In this document: positions 34,968-45,297 of the stretch, one piece after another
Numbering within the stretch: the stretch's first letter is position 1
Layout of the letters: every line of letters begins with the position of its first letter
DNA from: Chryseobacterium cheonjiense
Lineage (GTDB): Bacteria; Bacteroidota; Bacteroidia; Flavobacteriales; Weeksellaceae
Direction of reading: 5' to 3'
Length of the DNA: 64,000 bases
NCBI RefSeq assembly: GCF_012927265.1
Contig: NZ_JABBGF010000003.1
Span: 62,001 to 126,000, forward strand
The notes under the pieces: model-generated
The model's database searches: none
The model's input: the letters and a program-made list of their open reading frames with translations, nothing else
What the model was told of the DNA's origin: nothing
Program-made: the position numbers and the translations under genes

Positions 34968-35615
34968 ATGAGCTTTTTTGAAGAAAAGAATCCGGAAATG
35001 GACCGTTATCTGGAAACCCATGCTTCATCGGAACCCGAAATACTGAAAAAGCTGAGAAGGGAAACCTATCAGAAAACAACTCAGCCCCACATGATTTCCG
35101 GGTATCAGCAGGGAAGATTGCTTACGATTATTTCCCAAATGATGCAGCCCGAAAATATTCTTGAAATAGGAACATTTACCGGATATGCCACGCTTTGCCT
35201 TGCATCAGGACTTAAAGAAAACGCCAGGATTACTACACTTGATGTGAATGAAGATCTTGCTTATCTGCCTGAAAAGTATTTTGCAGAAAGCGGGCGTTCT
35301 TCTCAAATTGACTTCAGGCTTCAGGACGCAAAAGAATTTTTGAAAGAAACCGACCAGTTTTTCGATCTTGTTTTTATCGATGCAGACAAAGAAAATTATG
35401 CGGAATATTTCAAATTGATCAAGCCGCGCACAAAATCCGGTTCGGTAGTAATGTTCGACAATGTACTCTGGTATGGGAAAGTACTGGAAGAAAATCCCAA
35501 GCAGAAGTCTACACAGGCTATTAAAGAACTCAATGATCTGATCGCGAAAGATGATGATTTTGAAAATCTTATTTTACCTTTGCGGGATGGTGTAAATTTT
35601 TTACGCAGAAAATAA
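34968..35615 (+). CDS. SAM-dependent O-methyltransferase (class I, COMT-like)
   Basis: A 215-residue enzyme of the bacterial catechol-O-methyltransferase-like family. It has SAM motif LEIGTFTGYATLCLA around residues 64-78, TLDVNEDLAYL, and the metal-binding FIDADKENYAEYF followed by VVMFDNVLWYGKV, the typical Asp-Asp-Asn magnesium site. The N-terminal HMISGYQQGRLL is the family's lid region. Acceptor molecule is not readable. It begins a plus-strand run with the NlpC/P60 gene 77 bases downstream. Confidence 0.9.
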   Translation: MSFFEEKNPEMDRYLETHASSEPEILKKLRRETYQKTTQPHMISGYQQGRLLTIISQMMQPENILEIGTFTGYATLCLASGLKENARITTLDVNEDLAYLPEKYFAESGRSSQIDFRLQDAKEFLKETDQFFDLVFIDADKENYAEYFKLIKPRTKSGSVVMFDNVLWYGKVLEENPKQKSTQAIKELNDLIAKDDDFENLILPLRDGVNFLRRK

Positions 35616-35692
35616 AATAAGGCTGAGTGTAAGGCTGAAAATTTATTATGAATTTCAATCTTATCTTCATTCTAAACCTTTAATATAAATTA

Positions 35693-36409
35693 ATGAATAA
35701 AGGAGTTTGTATTGTAACGGTGGCACCTGTGCGTGCGGAAAGTTCAGACAAGGCTGAAATTGTTACGGAAATACTTTTTGGCGAAAGCGCCGATATCCTC
35801 GAAGTGAATAAAAACTGGACCCGGATAAAAATGCACTATGACGGATATGAAGGCTGGATGGATACCAAACAGCTGAAGCCCGTAACCGATGAAGAACTGG
35901 GGGCTCGAAAAGTAACCATTGTAACCGAAGATTTCGCTTCCGTAATGATGAATGACGGAAAAACACTGCTTTCTATGGGTTCTGAAGTAGAATTCCCGGT
36001 AGTTGCATCCAGAAGAAGCCACGATATACGGCAGAGTATCGCTTTAACAGCGAAAGAGTTTCTTAATGTCCCTTATTTGTGGGGCGGCAAAAGTTTTTTT
36101 GCGGTAGACTGTTCCGGATTTACACAATTGGTATACAAAATTCATAATATAAAATTGCCAAGAGATACCTCGCAACAAGTAGAAGTGGGAGAGTCTTTAA
36201 CCTTTGTTGAAGAAAGCCAGCCCGGAGATCTTGCTTTTTTTGAAAATCCTGAGGGCAAAATTATTCATGTGGGAATTATGCTGGATAACCAGAAAATCAT
36301 TCATGCATCCGGAAAAGTAAGAATCGATACGCTGGATTCTACCGGGATTTTTAATAAAGAAATGAATAAACATACCCACAAACTGAGAGTAATCAAAAGC
36401 ATATTATAA
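35693..36409 (+). CDS. NlpC/P60 (C40) cysteine peptidase with SH3 domains
   Basis: A 238-residue protein resembling bacterial dipeptidyl-peptidase VI, which cleaves gamma-D-Glu-diamino-acid bonds in peptidoglycan peptides. Two SH3-like domains occupy about residues 1-120. The catalytic domain follows, with YLWGGKSFFAVDCSGF (nucleophile Cys), PGDLAFFE, and HVGIMLD (catalytic His). There is no signal peptide, which fits a cytoplasmic peptide-recycling role as in YkfC rather than cell-wall cleavage. It lies 20 bases before the DUF1648 gene. Confidence 0.9.
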   Translation: MNKGVCIVTVAPVRAESSDKAEIVTEILFGESADILEVNKNWTRIKMHYDGYEGWMDTKQLKPVTDEELGARKVTIVTEDFASVMMNDGKTLLSMGSEVEFPVVASRRSHDIRQSIALTAKEFLNVPYLWGGKSFFAVDCSGFTQLVYKIHNIKLPRDTSQQVEVGESLTFVEESQPGDLAFFENPEGKIIHVGIMLDNQKIIHASGKVRIDTLDSTGIFNKEMNKHTHKLRVIKSIL

Positions 36410-36429
36410 ATTTTTTAAACAAAATTGAA

Positions 36430-36897
36430 ATGGAAAATATTCTGTTGCTGATTTTTGATGTTTTAAATTTCGGGCTGCTTGTGTTTCTATGGTGGTTCAG
36501 TATTAAAAATTACAAAGCATTACCGAAGACCATTCCTATTCATTTTGATTTTGACGGAAAAGCAGATAATTTCGGAAATAAAAAATATTTTTATCTGATG
36601 CCTGCTGTACTTACAATCATTTATTTTTTATTTGTATTTCTCGTCAGAAGTCCGGAGTCATCCAATTTTCCTGTACCAATTACTGAAGAGAATGAAAATG
36701 CTCAGTTTCTCATCATGGGAATTTTCATAAGATGGCTTTTCCTTTTAGTAGCATTGATCTTTCTTAATAGCCAGGACTACATGCTTAGATATTCACTTAA
36801 TGAAAATGCAAAACCGCGGGTTGCATTTTCAACATTGTTATTCTCAATCATTGGAAGTTTGGTTGTCCTATTCATTTTTGTAGGACTTTTTAAATGA
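36430..36897 (+). CDS. DUF1648-domain membrane protein
   Basis: A 155-residue inner-membrane protein with four hydrophobic segments (about residues 4-24, 53-73, 93-113 and 130-152). The cytoplasmic or exposed motif LPKTIPIHFDFDGKADNFGNKK is the DUF1648 signature (LP..IP.HF...G..D..G.K). Related domains occur in the SdpI immunity-protein family, but this gene has no toxin partner in view. It is 9 bases before waaA and may be cotranscribed with it. Function unknown. Confidence 0.82.
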   Translation: MENILLLIFDVLNFGLLVFLWWFSIKNYKALPKTIPIHFDFDGKADNFGNKKYFYLMPAVLTIIYFLFVFLVRSPESSNFPVPITEENENAQFLIMGIFIRWLFLLVALIFLNSQDYMLRYSLNENAKPRVAFSTLLFSIIGSLVVLFIFVGLFK

Positions 36898-36906
36898 AAT
36901 TTTAAA

Positions 36907-38136
36907 ATGGCTTTTTTCTACAACATATTTATCAGCTTAATGATCTTCGGAATGAAGGTTTTTGCTTTGTTTAACGAGAAAGCAAAGAAAGGAGTCCTCG
37001 GAAGAAAAGAATCGTTAAAAAAAGTACAGTCGGCTTTTTCTGCGAAGGATAAAGTAATCTGGATGCATGCTGCAAGTCTTGGCGAGTACGAACAGGGACT
37101 GCCGGTGCTGGAGCAGCTGAAGAAAAACCTTTCGGATCATAAAATCCTGGTCACTTTCTTTTCACCTTCCGGATATGAACATATTGTGAAAAAGAAAAAT
37201 ATTGCAGATGTCATTTGTTATCTGCCGTTCGACAAAAAGGCAGATATTAAGGAATTTGTCGCTCAGATCAATGTTGCCTTGTTTTTCACCGTAAAATATG
37301 ATTATTGGTATAACCTTTTAGAAGAGCTTAAACAAAAAGGTATAAAAACGTATGTTATTTCCGCTCTCTTTTATGATACACAATCCTTCTTTACTTCGTA
37401 TGGTAAATGGTTTGTAAAACAGCTGCAGAAAAATATTGACTGGTTCTTCCATCAGACAGAAATGTCTTATGCACTGGCGAAAAGTGTGGGGCTTACTCAA
37501 TCTTCCGTAACAGGAGATACCCGTTTTGACCGCGTAAAGCAGCTCCGAAACCGGGACAATCATGTTGAATGTATTAAAGATTTCATAGGACGGGATAAAG
37601 CTGTTGTTTTTGGAAGTTCCTGGCAGGCCGAAGAAAAAATGGCTGAAGAAGTCTTTTTGGGAACCCCATATGCAAAACTGATTATTGCGCCTCATGATCT
37701 TAAAAGAGTCCAGCATCTGAAACAGGTGTTTCCGGAAGCTATCTTGTACAGTACGATTAAAGATTCGGCAGAAAATTTTAACTCCAGAGTTTTAATTATC
37801 GATAGTATCGGTCTTCTTTCAAGATTGTATTCATATGCAGATATTGCAGTCGTGGGAGGCGGCTTTCATGATGCAGGATTGCACAATATTCTGGAAGCGG
37901 CAACTTTCGGTGTACCTGTAATTTTCGGAGATCATTACCGCAAAAATCCGGAAGCCGATGAGCTAATCTCCGCAGATGGTGGGAAATCTTTTGAAAAAAC
38001 AGGTTTGGCGGCAGATTTTGTGATGTTCCTGATCAATAATGAAGAAACACTTCAGATGATGTCTGCAAATGCTAAAAAATTCGTTGATGATAAACCGGGT
38101 TCAACGGAATTAATTATCAATAAAATTTTATCGTAA
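36907..38136 (+). CDS. waaA: 3-deoxy-D-manno-octulosonic acid (Kdo) transferase
   Basis: WaaA (KdtA) attaches Kdo to lipid A precursors at the inner membrane in LPS biosynthesis. The 409-residue GT-B enzyme has an N-terminal hydrophobic anchor, MHAASLGEYEQGLPVLEQL (the conserved ASxGE motif), TVKYDYWYNLL, GSSWQAEEKM, and VVGGGFHDAGLHNILEAATFGVPVIFG in the donor domain. Length is near 410-430, typical for the family. Its last 9 bases overlap a convergent gene. The nearby glycosyltransferase and acyltransferase are on the opposite strand. Confidence 0.95.
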   Translation: MAFFYNIFISLMIFGMKVFALFNEKAKKGVLGRKESLKKVQSAFSAKDKVIWMHAASLGEYEQGLPVLEQLKKNLSDHKILVTFFSPSGYEHIVKKKNIADVICYLPFDKKADIKEFVAQINVALFFTVKYDYWYNLLEELKQKGIKTYVISALFYDTQSFFTSYGKWFVKQLQKNIDWFFHQTEMSYALAKSVGLTQSSVTGDTRFDRVKQLRNRDNHVECIKDFIGRDKAVVFGSSWQAEEKMAEEVFLGTPYAKLIIAPHDLKRVQHLKQVFPEAILYSTIKDSAENFNSRVLIIDSIGLLSRLYSYADIAVVGGGFHDAGLHNILEAATFGVPVIFGDHYRKNPEADELISADGGKSFEKTGLAADFVMFLINNEETLQMMSANAKKFVDDKPGSTELIINKILS

Positions 38137-38754
38137 AAATCCCTGACTTTTAATTTCTTTTATCATCTGATCAAAATTTTCCGGAATTTTGTCGCTTGTA
38201 AGCCAGTTAAGATCTATTCCGTTGTTAATGAAAAGTTTTGAGAGATAATGGTTTTGAAGAATTTTTCCTTTCAGTTCATCCAGATATTCATCAATTTCCA
38301 TCCAGTAATCTACATCCAGCTTTTTGGTAAGAAGCAGAGCTTTTACGGTTTTATTAATAATATAGAGGTAAAGCTTATACACATTATCAAATCTCAGACG
38401 TCCAAGATCATCATTATAATTCAGGATTGTATTTATCAGCAAAAGATTAAGGCTTACTTCTCCGAATTTATCGGTCGTGATTTTTACATGTTCCGTGATT
38501 TCCGCACTTATTTTTCTGACGATGCTCAGGAAATATTTTTGGTTGCTGATGTATTTTGAAGCAAGTATTACCTTCTCTTCAACAATATCTTCCATAGTGT
38601 CCCTCTTATTGTCAGTAGTTTCAGGATCAATAAGTTCGAAATATAATTTTTTGGATAAAAGTTTGTCTTTTTTCAATAATCTGAATATAAGCCTGTCCTT
38701 TTCTGCGGGAGAAAAATTGCTTATTGCAGCTTTGAAATCTTTTGAATATTCCAT
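38128..38754 (-). CDS. Hypothetical protein
   Basis: A 208-residue, charged and helix-rich soluble protein with no signal peptide or membrane segment. It starts MEYSKDFKAAISNFSPAEKDRL and ends KEIKSQGFLR. Leu/Asn/Asp-rich segments suggest an all-helical fold. I recognise no family. It overlaps the convergent waaA end by 9 bases and starts 9 bases after the GT2 stop, so it may be the last gene of the acyltransferase-GT2 run. Its codon use looks like that of its neighbours. Confidence 0.72.
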   Translation of the reverse strand: MEYSKDFKAAISNFSPAEKDRLIFRLLKKDKLLSKKLYFELIDPETTDNKRDTMEDIVEEKVILASKYISNQKYFLSIVRKISAEITEHVKITTDKFGEVSLNLLLINTILNYNDDLGRLRFDNVYKLYLYIINKTVKALLLTKKLDVDYWMEIDEYLDELKGKILQNHYLSKLFINNGIDLNWLTSDKIPENFDQMIKEIKSQGFLR

Positions 38755-38763
38755 TTTTTAAAT

Positions 38764-39522
38764 TTAATTAAAAATTCTGGAATATTTTATAAATCCGTTT
38801 AATGCCCAATTTGCCGTGTAATACAAAGATTTAATTGTAGAAAACCCCATAAAATCCTTATACACCAGATATTGATCTTTAATAATGTTTTGTTTCTTGC
38901 GGGAAACGCTGTTTTGACGCATTCTGTATTTGGCAAGAGTTTTTTGTAAAGGATAGCCTTTCGGAATTTCTTTCAGAAGATTCAGCCACATTACGTGGTC
39001 TTCACGTTTGCTTTTTATTGGGAAGAAAAATTTGCCGACTCTCTTTGTGTCGTACATTGTTGATACCGGCGCCAGTCTGCAGGTTTTAAGCAAATTTGAA
39101 AAAGTTACGATTTTATCTGCCTGGAAATCTTTCAGTACGGGCTTCATGGTGTGTTCGTCGCATCTCGAATAGTTACAGTAAACGAGTTCTGCATTATACT
39201 CTTCCATATAACGGATCATGGTTTCGAGATATTCCGGTTGCCAAAGATCGTCGGAATCAAGAAAGGCAATATACCTTCCCTGAGCTCTTTCAAGGCTTTT
39301 ATTTCTGGCATTGCCCGCCCCGCCATTCTGCTCCAGAACGTGAAGCTGTATTCGCGGATCATTATATTTCTGTAAAATTTCAACAGTATTATCCCTGGAA
39401 AGGTCATCCGTAATCAGCCATTCCCAGTTTTCATAGGTCTGGCCAAGTACACACTGTATCGTTTCCTCAATAAATTCTGCCGAATTGTATGAAGGTGTGA
39501 TAATGGAAACAAGTTCTTTCAT
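38764..39522 (-). CDS. Family 2 glycosyltransferase
   Basis: A 252-residue GT2 enzyme starting at the ATG at 39522 (MKELVSIITPSYNSAEFI); an upstream in-frame start at 39552 overlaps the preceding gene and adds a non-conserved leader. Motifs are SIITPSYNSAEFI, WLITDDLSRDNTV, NARNKSLERAQG and FLDSDDLWQPEYL (DxD). This set is typical of EpsE/WcaA-like exopolysaccharide enzymes. Substrate unknown. It follows the acyltransferase gene by 10 bases and forms a small operon with it. Confidence 0.9.
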   Translation of the reverse strand: MKELVSIITPSYNSAEFIEETIQCVLGQTYENWEWLITDDLSRDNTVEILQKYNDPRIQLHVLEQNGGAGNARNKSLERAQGRYIAFLDSDDLWQPEYLETMIRYMEEYNAELVYCNYSRCDEHTMKPVLKDFQADKIVTFSNLLKTCRLAPVSTMYDTKRVGKFFFPIKSKREDHVMWLNLLKEIPKGYPLQKTLAKYRMRQNSVSRKKQNIIKDQYLVYKDFMGFSTIKSLYYTANWALNGFIKYSRIFN

Positions 39523-39532
39523 TTGTGTTGAT

Positions 39533-40504
39533 TTATAAAAATTTTTTCTCAAAAAAATGCCATGAGCAAATCCCTACTGCAACGACGACAAGCATGCAGA
39601 CTACCGCCATTACATAAGGATTATAATCCTGAAATAATCCTAAGGTAGTAAAAACCCGGATGATGGGAAAATGAAAAATATAAATTCCGTAAGTGAAATC
39701 CCCGTATTTCCCAAAATTATTCAGGAATGAAAAGGAATAGGCAATATACAGTACAATAATGCCGATCATCATGGGAGAGAATAGTTTAAAATTAAAAATC
39801 AGATCAATCCAGACCGTGATTAAAGCAATAATAAACAGAGTGTTTTTATGTTTTATGAAATGATCAAAATTAAAGTAGATCAGCATTCCCGGAATAAAAT
39901 AAGAAAGTGATCCCGGCAGTTGCTTAGCTGCTGACATGTTGTTTAAAGATTCAAAATAATTAAGATAAATAAGAGACAGAAAATACATAATCACCAGACT
40001 GGTGTTTCTATACTTATTATTTTTTCCAAACAATAAAAAAAGTAAAGGGACACAGAAGTAATAGGACATTTCAACTTTCAGAGTCCACAACGCTCCGTTT
40101 ACTGCCTGATTACCGAAGACTCCGGGTAACCAGGGTGCTTTGAAATTCAGAAATAAAGAATTCCAGAAAAGGTATTTACAGACCTGTGGATTGGTGAAAT
40201 ATTCAGCAAAAGAATAAGTGCTTACCAGGCTCAGTAAAACAGCACACAGAAAAACGACCAGCAGATACGCAGGAACAATTCTCCTGATTCTTTTTTCCAG
40301 ATAGCTTTTTAAACCTGAAGAACGTTCATAGCTCCTTGCAATAAGAAAACCGCTTACAACAAAAAAACCGAAAACCGCTATTTCAATGGGGCTGCATTGA
40401 AGAATTTTCAGCTCCGGAGAGACACTTAAAGTTCCAAGATGGCCCACAAAGACAATGAAAGCCAGGAGAACGCGGATAAAGTCGAAATTATTTTTCGTTA
40501 TCAT
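39533..40504 (-). CDS. Acyltransferase 3 family membrane protein
   Basis: A 323-residue integral membrane protein of the AT3/OafA group, which transfers acetyl or other acyl groups to surface sugars. The start is placed at the ATG at 40504 (MITKNNFDFIRVLLAF). The first helix carries the conserved FIRVLLAFIVFVGHLG with the catalytic-type His, followed by an arginine-rich GLKSYLEKRIRRIVPAYLLV loop typical of AT3. About ten hydrophobic segments are visible. There is no C-terminal SGNH domain. Together with the downstream GT2 it likely decorates a surface glycan. Confidence 0.9.
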   Translation of the reverse strand: MITKNNFDFIRVLLAFIVFVGHLGTLSVSPELKILQCSPIEIAVFGFFVVSGFLIARSYERSSGLKSYLEKRIRRIVPAYLLVVFLCAVLLSLVSTYSFAEYFTNPQVCKYLFWNSLFLNFKAPWLPGVFGNQAVNGALWTLKVEMSYYFCVPLLFLLFGKNNKYRNTSLVIMYFLSLIYLNYFESLNNMSAAKQLPGSLSYFIPGMLIYFNFDHFIKHKNTLFIIALITVWIDLIFNFKLFSPMMIGIIVLYIAYSFSFLNNFGKYGDFTYGIYIFHFPIIRVFTTLGLFQDYNPYVMAVVCMLVVVAVGICSWHFFEKKFL

Positions 40505-40658
40505 TTGTGTTGTTTTGTACAAAAATAGCTTTTTCCTGCAATATAGATACTTCTAAGCCTTAATATTTTAAAAATAATTAAGTTTACAATTATTTTTTGC
40601 AAAATATTATTAAATAAATCAAAAAAATTATAATTTTAGCACTTGAAAAATTTGATAC

Positions 40659-41132
40659 ATGAAGAAATTAGCATTACTATTTGCAGGTCTATCATTATTA
40701 GTAGCGACAGGATGTAATAACGACGACGATAACACAATGGAATATCCGATTGTGGGAACCTGGCAGCCCATGAAAGTGGTTGTTACCACGGTGCCAACAG
40801 CAGGGACTCCTGTTTCAGACGGAATTTCTTTTGATACCGACTGCCAGAAAACATCAAGATGGGTATTTGCAGCGGCAGGCTCAGGAAAAAGAACCGAAAA
40901 CGGAGACGGATCTACACCAGGAACCTGTCAGCCAACTTTCGACAGAAATTTTACATATACTTATGATAAAGATAGTAAGGCTATTCAGGTAAAATACCAG
41001 GGAATTGTTGAACCGGACAAAGGAAGCGTGGTTACCCTTAATGAAACTACTTTGAATATTAAGATAGAGGATACTTCAAACCCTACTAAATACCAGTCAA
41101 AAACTTATACCTTAAAGAGAATTCCTCAATAA
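40659..41132 (+). CDS. Lipocalin-like lipoprotein
   Basis: A 157-residue predicted lipoprotein, with Cys 19 in VATGC followed by NNDDDN. The acidic stretch directly after the lipidated Cys is compatible with the surface-export signal of Bacteroidota lipoproteins. The mature part (from IVGTWQPMK) is a small beta-barrel of the lipocalin-like type, with two cysteines (DTDCQKTS and GTCQPTF) that may pair. Function is unknown. It is monocistronic with a strong UUCG-loop terminator. Confidence 0.82.
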   Translation: MKKLALLFAGLSLLVATGCNNDDDNTMEYPIVGTWQPMKVVVTTVPTAGTPVSDGISFDTDCQKTSRWVFAAAGSGKRTENGDGSTPGTCQPTFDRNFTYTYDKDSKAIQVKYQGIVEPDKGSVVTLNETTLNIKIEDTSNPTKYQSKTYTLKRIPQ

Positions 41133-41156
41133 TAATAGCTTTCTTACTAAAGCTTA

Positions 41157-41187
41157 CGATCTCATCTTCGGATGAGATTTTTGTTTT
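41157..41187 (+). terminator. UUCG-tetraloop terminator
   Basis: ATCTCATC-TTCG-GATGAGAT is an 8-bp stem closed by the stable TTCG loop (41159-41178), followed by TTTTGTTTT. It lies 26 bases after the lipoprotein stop. Confidence 0.88.
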
Positions 41188-41315
41188 ATGAGATTTCATT
41201 TAAAATTAAATCCTATTTCTGTTAAAATCATTATTTTTGTGAATCTTGATTTTTTAGAGTTAAAAGAAATTTAATCTAAATATCGAAGTCTAACATCTAA
41301 TCTAATTTACAAAAA

Positions 41316-44132
41316 GTGTTTTACGATCATCAGCAGATAGAAAAAAAGTGGCAGAAATACTGGGAAGAAAACCAAACCTATAAAACTTCCGACAGCACTG
41401 ATAAACCTAAGTTTTATGTTCTCGATATGTTTCCGTATCCTTCAGGGGCCGGACTTCACGTAGGGCATCCTCTCGGATATATTGCGTCAGATATTTATGC
41501 GAGATATAAAAGACATCAGGGATTCAATGTGCTGCATCCGGTAGGCTACGACAGTTTCGGGCTTCCTGCTGAGCAGTATGCCATCCAGACCGGGCAGCAT
41601 CCTGCCGTAACTACCGAACAGAATATTACCAGATACGAAGAGCAGCTTAGAAAAATAGGCTTTTCTTTTGACTGGAGTAGGGAAGTAAGAACTTCAGATC
41701 CTTCTTATTATAAATGGACCCAATGGATTTTCATTGAACTATTCCATTCCTGGTACAATAAAAATACGGATAAAGCAGAACCGATTTCCAAGCTGATCAA
41801 ACATTTTGAAGATAAAGGAACGCAAGATTTACATGCGAACCAGACCGAAGAGCTTCACTTTACGGCAGAAGAATGGAATACGGCTTCTGAAATAGATAAA
41901 GAAGATATTCTTTTAAATTACCGTTTGGCGTACAGAGCAGAAACTACCGTAAATTGGTGTCCCGCGCTTGGAACCGTACTGGCAAACGATGAGGTGAAAG
42001 ACGGAAAATCCGAAAGAGGAGGTTTCCCGGTGTTTCAAAAGAAAATGATGCAGTGGAGCATGAGGATTTCCGCATACTCCGAGAGATTACTGCAGGGACT
42101 TAAAACTTTAGATTGGCCACAGCCTTTGAAAGATTCTCAGGAATACTGGATCGGAAAATCGCAGGGAGCACAGGTGAAATTTGAAATCGAAGGCCATCCT
42201 GATGAAACAATTGAAGTATTCACAACAAGGCCTGATACTATTTTTGGGGCAACTTTTATGGTGCTGGCTCCGGAAAATCCTTTGGTAGAAACCATCACCA
42301 CGCCGGAACAAAAGGCAGAAGTCGATAGCTATATCGAAGAAACTTCCAAGAAAACGGAAAGAGACCGTATGGCGGATGTGAAAAATGTTTCAGGAGCCTT
42401 CACGGGAAGTTATGCACTTAATCCGTTCAGCAATGAACGAATGCCGGTCTATATTTCAGATTATGTATTGATGGGCTATGGAACAGGAGCCGTAATGGCA
42501 GTTCCGGCGCATGATGAACGTGATCATAGGTTTGCGAAGAAATTTAATTTAGAAATAAAAAAGGTTGTAGAAACCGATGAAGATATTCAGGAGAAATCTT
42601 TCGATTCCAAAGATTCTGTATGTGTAAACTCTGATTTTTTAAATGGTTTAAAATATGACGAAGCAAAAGCTTTAATTATTTCCGCTATTGAAAAAAGAGG
42701 TATCGGGCACGGAACAACCAATTACAGACAACGTGATGCGATTTTCTCCAGACAAAGATATTGGGGTGAGCCGGTTCCTATATATTATAAGGATGGAATG
42801 CCATATACTTTGCCGACTTCTGCGCTGCCTTTGGAACTTCCTGAAGTTGAAAAATATTTACCGACAGAGGATGGAGATCCGCCATTAGGAAATGCAAAAA
42901 CTTTTGCGTGGGATGAGGCGAATCAGAAAGTAGTTGATACAAATCTCATCGACGATAAAACAGTTTTCCCTTTAGAATTATCTACAATGCCGGGTTGGGC
43001 GGGAAGCTCATGGTATTTTTTACGGTATATGGATCCGCATGACGAGAATGTTTTCGTTAAAAAAGATCTGGCTGATTATTGGGGACAGGTTGATCTGTAT
43101 ATCGGTGGAAGTGAGCATGCGACCGGACATCTATTGTATTCAAGATTTTGGAATATGTTCTTAAAAGACAGAGGATATATTGATCATAATGAACCTTTCC
43201 AAAAGTTAATCAATCAGGGGATGATTTTGGGGATGAGTGCTTTTGTGTATAGAATTGAAGGAACCAATCAATATGTTTCTAAAAATTTAGCTAAAGAATT
43301 TCAAACACAACAGATTCACGTTGATGTATCCTTGTTAAAAGGAACCTCCGATGAATTGGATACGGAAGCATTCAAAGCATGGAGACCTGATTATACAGAT
43401 GCAGAATTTATTTTGGAAGACGGAAAATATATTACTGGCCGTGAAGTAGAGAAAATGTCCAAGTCAAAATACAATGTGGTAAACCCGGACGATATCTGTG
43501 AAGAATACGGAGCGGACGGATTAAGATTGTATGAAATGTTCCTGGGTCCGCTGGAGCAATCCAAGCCTTGGAATACACAAGGACTAAGCGGAGTATACGG
43601 TTTTCTTAAAAAATTCTGGAATTTATATTTTAATGGCGAAGTTTTTGAAGTGTCTGAAGAGGAACCGACAAAAGCAGAATATAAAATATTGCACACCTTA
43701 ATTAAAAAAGTAGTTTACGATATTGAAAACTTCTCTTTTAATACATCTGTTTCTTCATTTATGATTGCAGTGAACGAACTGCAAAAAATAAAATGCAACA
43801 AACGCAATATTTTGGAACCTTTGTCCGTTATCATTTCTCCGTATGCGCCACACATTTGTGAAGAACTCTGGAGTTTGCTTGGCCATACAGCGTCAATTGA
43901 ATTTGAGAAATTCCCTGTGCTGAACGAGGATTATCTGGTAGAAGATGAATTTGCTTACCCAATAAGTATAAACGGGAAAACAAAGCATAAATTATCATTA
44001 TCTGCACAACTTTCTCCCAAAGAAGTGGAAGATTTGGTATTGCAGGATGAAAAAGTTCAGCAGTTTCTGGAAGGCAAAGCACCGAAGAAAATCATTGTGG
44101 TGCCGGGAAGAATTGTGAACATTGTAATTTAA
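41316..44132 (+). CDS. leuS: Leucine--tRNA ligase
   Basis: LeuS charges tRNA-Leu. It begins with a GTG at 41316, with no upstream ATG in frame, and the -7 box TATTTTTG at 41232-41239 leaves a leader of about 70 bases. The 938-residue class I enzyme has the HIGH motif in [16 protein letters not shown], the editing (CP1) domain with [13 protein letters not shown] and [16 protein letters not shown], and the KMSKS motif in [14 protein letters not shown]. Length is normal for Bacteroidota (about 920-945). Insertions such as the acidic segment near residues 165-190 look moderate. Confidence 0.96.
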   Translation: MFYDHQQIEKKWQKYWEENQTYKTSDSTDKPKFYVLDMFPYPSGAGLHVGHPLGYIASDIYARYKRHQGFNVLHPVGYDSFGLPAEQYAIQTGQHPAVTTEQNITRYEEQLRKIGFSFDWSREVRTSDPSYYKWTQWIFIELFHSWYNKNTDKAEPISKLIKHFEDKGTQDLHANQTEELHFTAEEWNTASEIDKEDILLNYRLAYRAETTVNWCPALGTVLANDEVKDGKSERGGFPVFQKKMMQWSMRISAYSERLLQGLKTLDWPQPLKDSQEYWIGKSQGAQVKFEIEGHPDETIEVFTTRPDTIFGATFMVLAPENPLVETITTPEQKAEVDSYIEETSKKTERDRMADVKNVSGAFTGSYALNPFSNERMPVYISDYVLMGYGTGAVMAVPAHDERDHRFAKKFNLEIKKVVETDEDIQEKSFDSKDSVCVNSDFLNGLKYDEAKALIISAIEKRGIGHGTTNYRQRDAIFSRQRYWGEPVPIYYKDGMPYTLPTSALPLELPEVEKYLPTEDGDPPLGNAKTFAWDEANQKVVDTNLIDDKTVFPLELSTMPGWAGSSWYFLRYMDPHDENVFVKKDLADYWGQVDLYIGGSEHATGHLLYSRFWNMFLKDRGYIDHNEPFQKLINQGMILGMSAFVYRIEGTNQYVSKNLAKEFQTQQIHVDVSLLKGTSDELDTEAFKAWRPDYTDAEFILEDGKYITGREVEKMSKSKYNVVNPDDICEEYGADGLRLYEMFLGPLEQSKPWNTQGLSGVYGFLKKFWNLYFNGEVFEVSEEEPTKAEYKILHTLIKKVVYDIENFSFNTSVSSFMIAVNELQKIKCNKRNILEPLSVIISPYAPHICEELWSLLGHTASIEFEKFPVLNEDYLVEDEFAYPISINGKTKHKLSLSAQLSPKEVEDLVLQDEKVQQFLEGKAPKKIIVVPGRIVNIVI

Positions 44133-44292
44133 ATAAAAATTAACATTGGCAAATTAAAAAAAATGAAGGCGGATATTTTTTAAATTTTTAATGTAATGCT
44201 AAAATTTAATGATTATTGCCAAAAAAAGAGAAAATAATTATAATATCGAAATCGTATTAAAATTTTATTGTCAAAAAAAACAGAAATGTTTA

Positions 44293-44322
44293 TTTGAGAC
44301 TCTTGCATTTTAATTAATTTTG
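44293..44322 (+). promoter_or_regulatory. Promoter of the exbB-exbD-exbD-tonB operon
   Basis: TTTG (44293-44296) is followed after 18 bases by TAATTTTG (44315-44322). The predicted start leaves a leader of about 47 bases. No iron- or Fur-box-like palindrome is evident in the 240-base gap. Confidence 0.6.
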
Positions 44323-44372
44323 CCTTTAATTTACACCTTGTAAAATTTTAAAACAATATAATTTAGTTAAAT

Positions 44373-45236
44373 ATGGAAATGAATGTTTCAAAAAATGATG
44401 AGCAAGTAGTTGCTAAAAAAGCGGGAGGTCTAAACCCAGCTGTAATTATTCCTATTATCTTAGCTATAGGAATTTGTATTTATTTATTCGTTTTGGGTAG
44501 CCCTGGAAACTTTAAAGATGCTGACAAATTAGGAGCAGGATCGGTAGCGTTTTCAGATGTTGAAGGAAAAGACATTCACCCAGATTCTTTCTTAGGAATT
44601 ATCTACAAGGGAGGGGTTATCGTACCAATCTTGATTACTTTCATGCTAACCGTAATCGTGTTCTCAATTGAAAGAGCATTGGTTTTAGGAAGAGCAGCAG
44701 GAAAAGGAAATTTAGATAACTTCGTTGTACAGGTAAGAAGCTTACTAAACCAAAACAAAATTGATGAAGCTTTAGAAGAGTGCGACAGACAACAAGGTTC
44801 TGTTGGAAACGTAGTTAAAGAAGGTCTTACTACTTACAAAGCTTTATCTCATGATACTACGCTTAACAAAGAGCAAAAAATGGTAGCGCTTAACAAAGCA
44901 ATCGAAGAAGCTACTACTCTTGAGATGCCAATGCTTGAGAAAAACATGATGATCCTTTCTACTTTAGGTACTGTTGCAACGTTAGTAGCGCTTTTAGGTA
45001 CGGTAATCGGGATGATCAAGGCATTCTTCGCGTTAGGTTCAGGAGGTGGTACTCCGGATGCTGCTGCACTTTCTACAGGTATCTCTGAAGCTTTGATCAA
45101 CACGGCGTTAGGTATCGGTACTTCAGCAATCGCTATCATCCTTTATAACTTCTTTACTTCTAAAATCGACGGATTAACTTATAAGATCGATGAGATCGCA
45201 ATGAGTATCCAACAGTCTTTCGCTGAATTCAACTAA
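44373..45236 (+). CDS. exbB: MotA/TolQ/ExbB proton channel protein
   Basis: ExbB is the pentameric inner-membrane channel subunit that, with ExbD, converts proton flow into force on TonB. The 287-residue protein has TM1 near residues 22-42, an extra N-terminal region, TM2 near 82-103 (ILITFMLTVIVFSIERAL), and the conserved TM3-TM4 core STLGTVATLVALLGTVIGMIKAF and ISEALINTALGIGTSAIAIIL. The Thr-containing TM3/TM4 pore motif is intact. It heads a seven-gene plus-strand cluster. The start could be M1 or M3. Confidence 0.95.
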   Translation: MEMNVSKNDEQVVAKKAGGLNPAVIIPIILAIGICIYLFVLGSPGNFKDADKLGAGSVAFSDVEGKDIHPDSFLGIIYKGGVIVPILITFMLTVIVFSIERALVLGRAAGKGNLDNFVVQVRSLLNQNKIDEALEECDRQQGSVGNVVKEGLTTYKALSHDTTLNKEQKMVALNKAIEEATTLEMPMLEKNMMILSTLGTVATLVALLGTVIGMIKAFFALGSGGGTPDAAALSTGISEALINTALGIGTSAIAIILYNFFTSKIDGLTYKIDEIAMSIQQSFAEFN

Positions 45237-45297
45237 GAATCTTAGCAAAGAATTTGCACTAAGTAAAAAGAAGTCTAATTAAAAATTATTAATAATA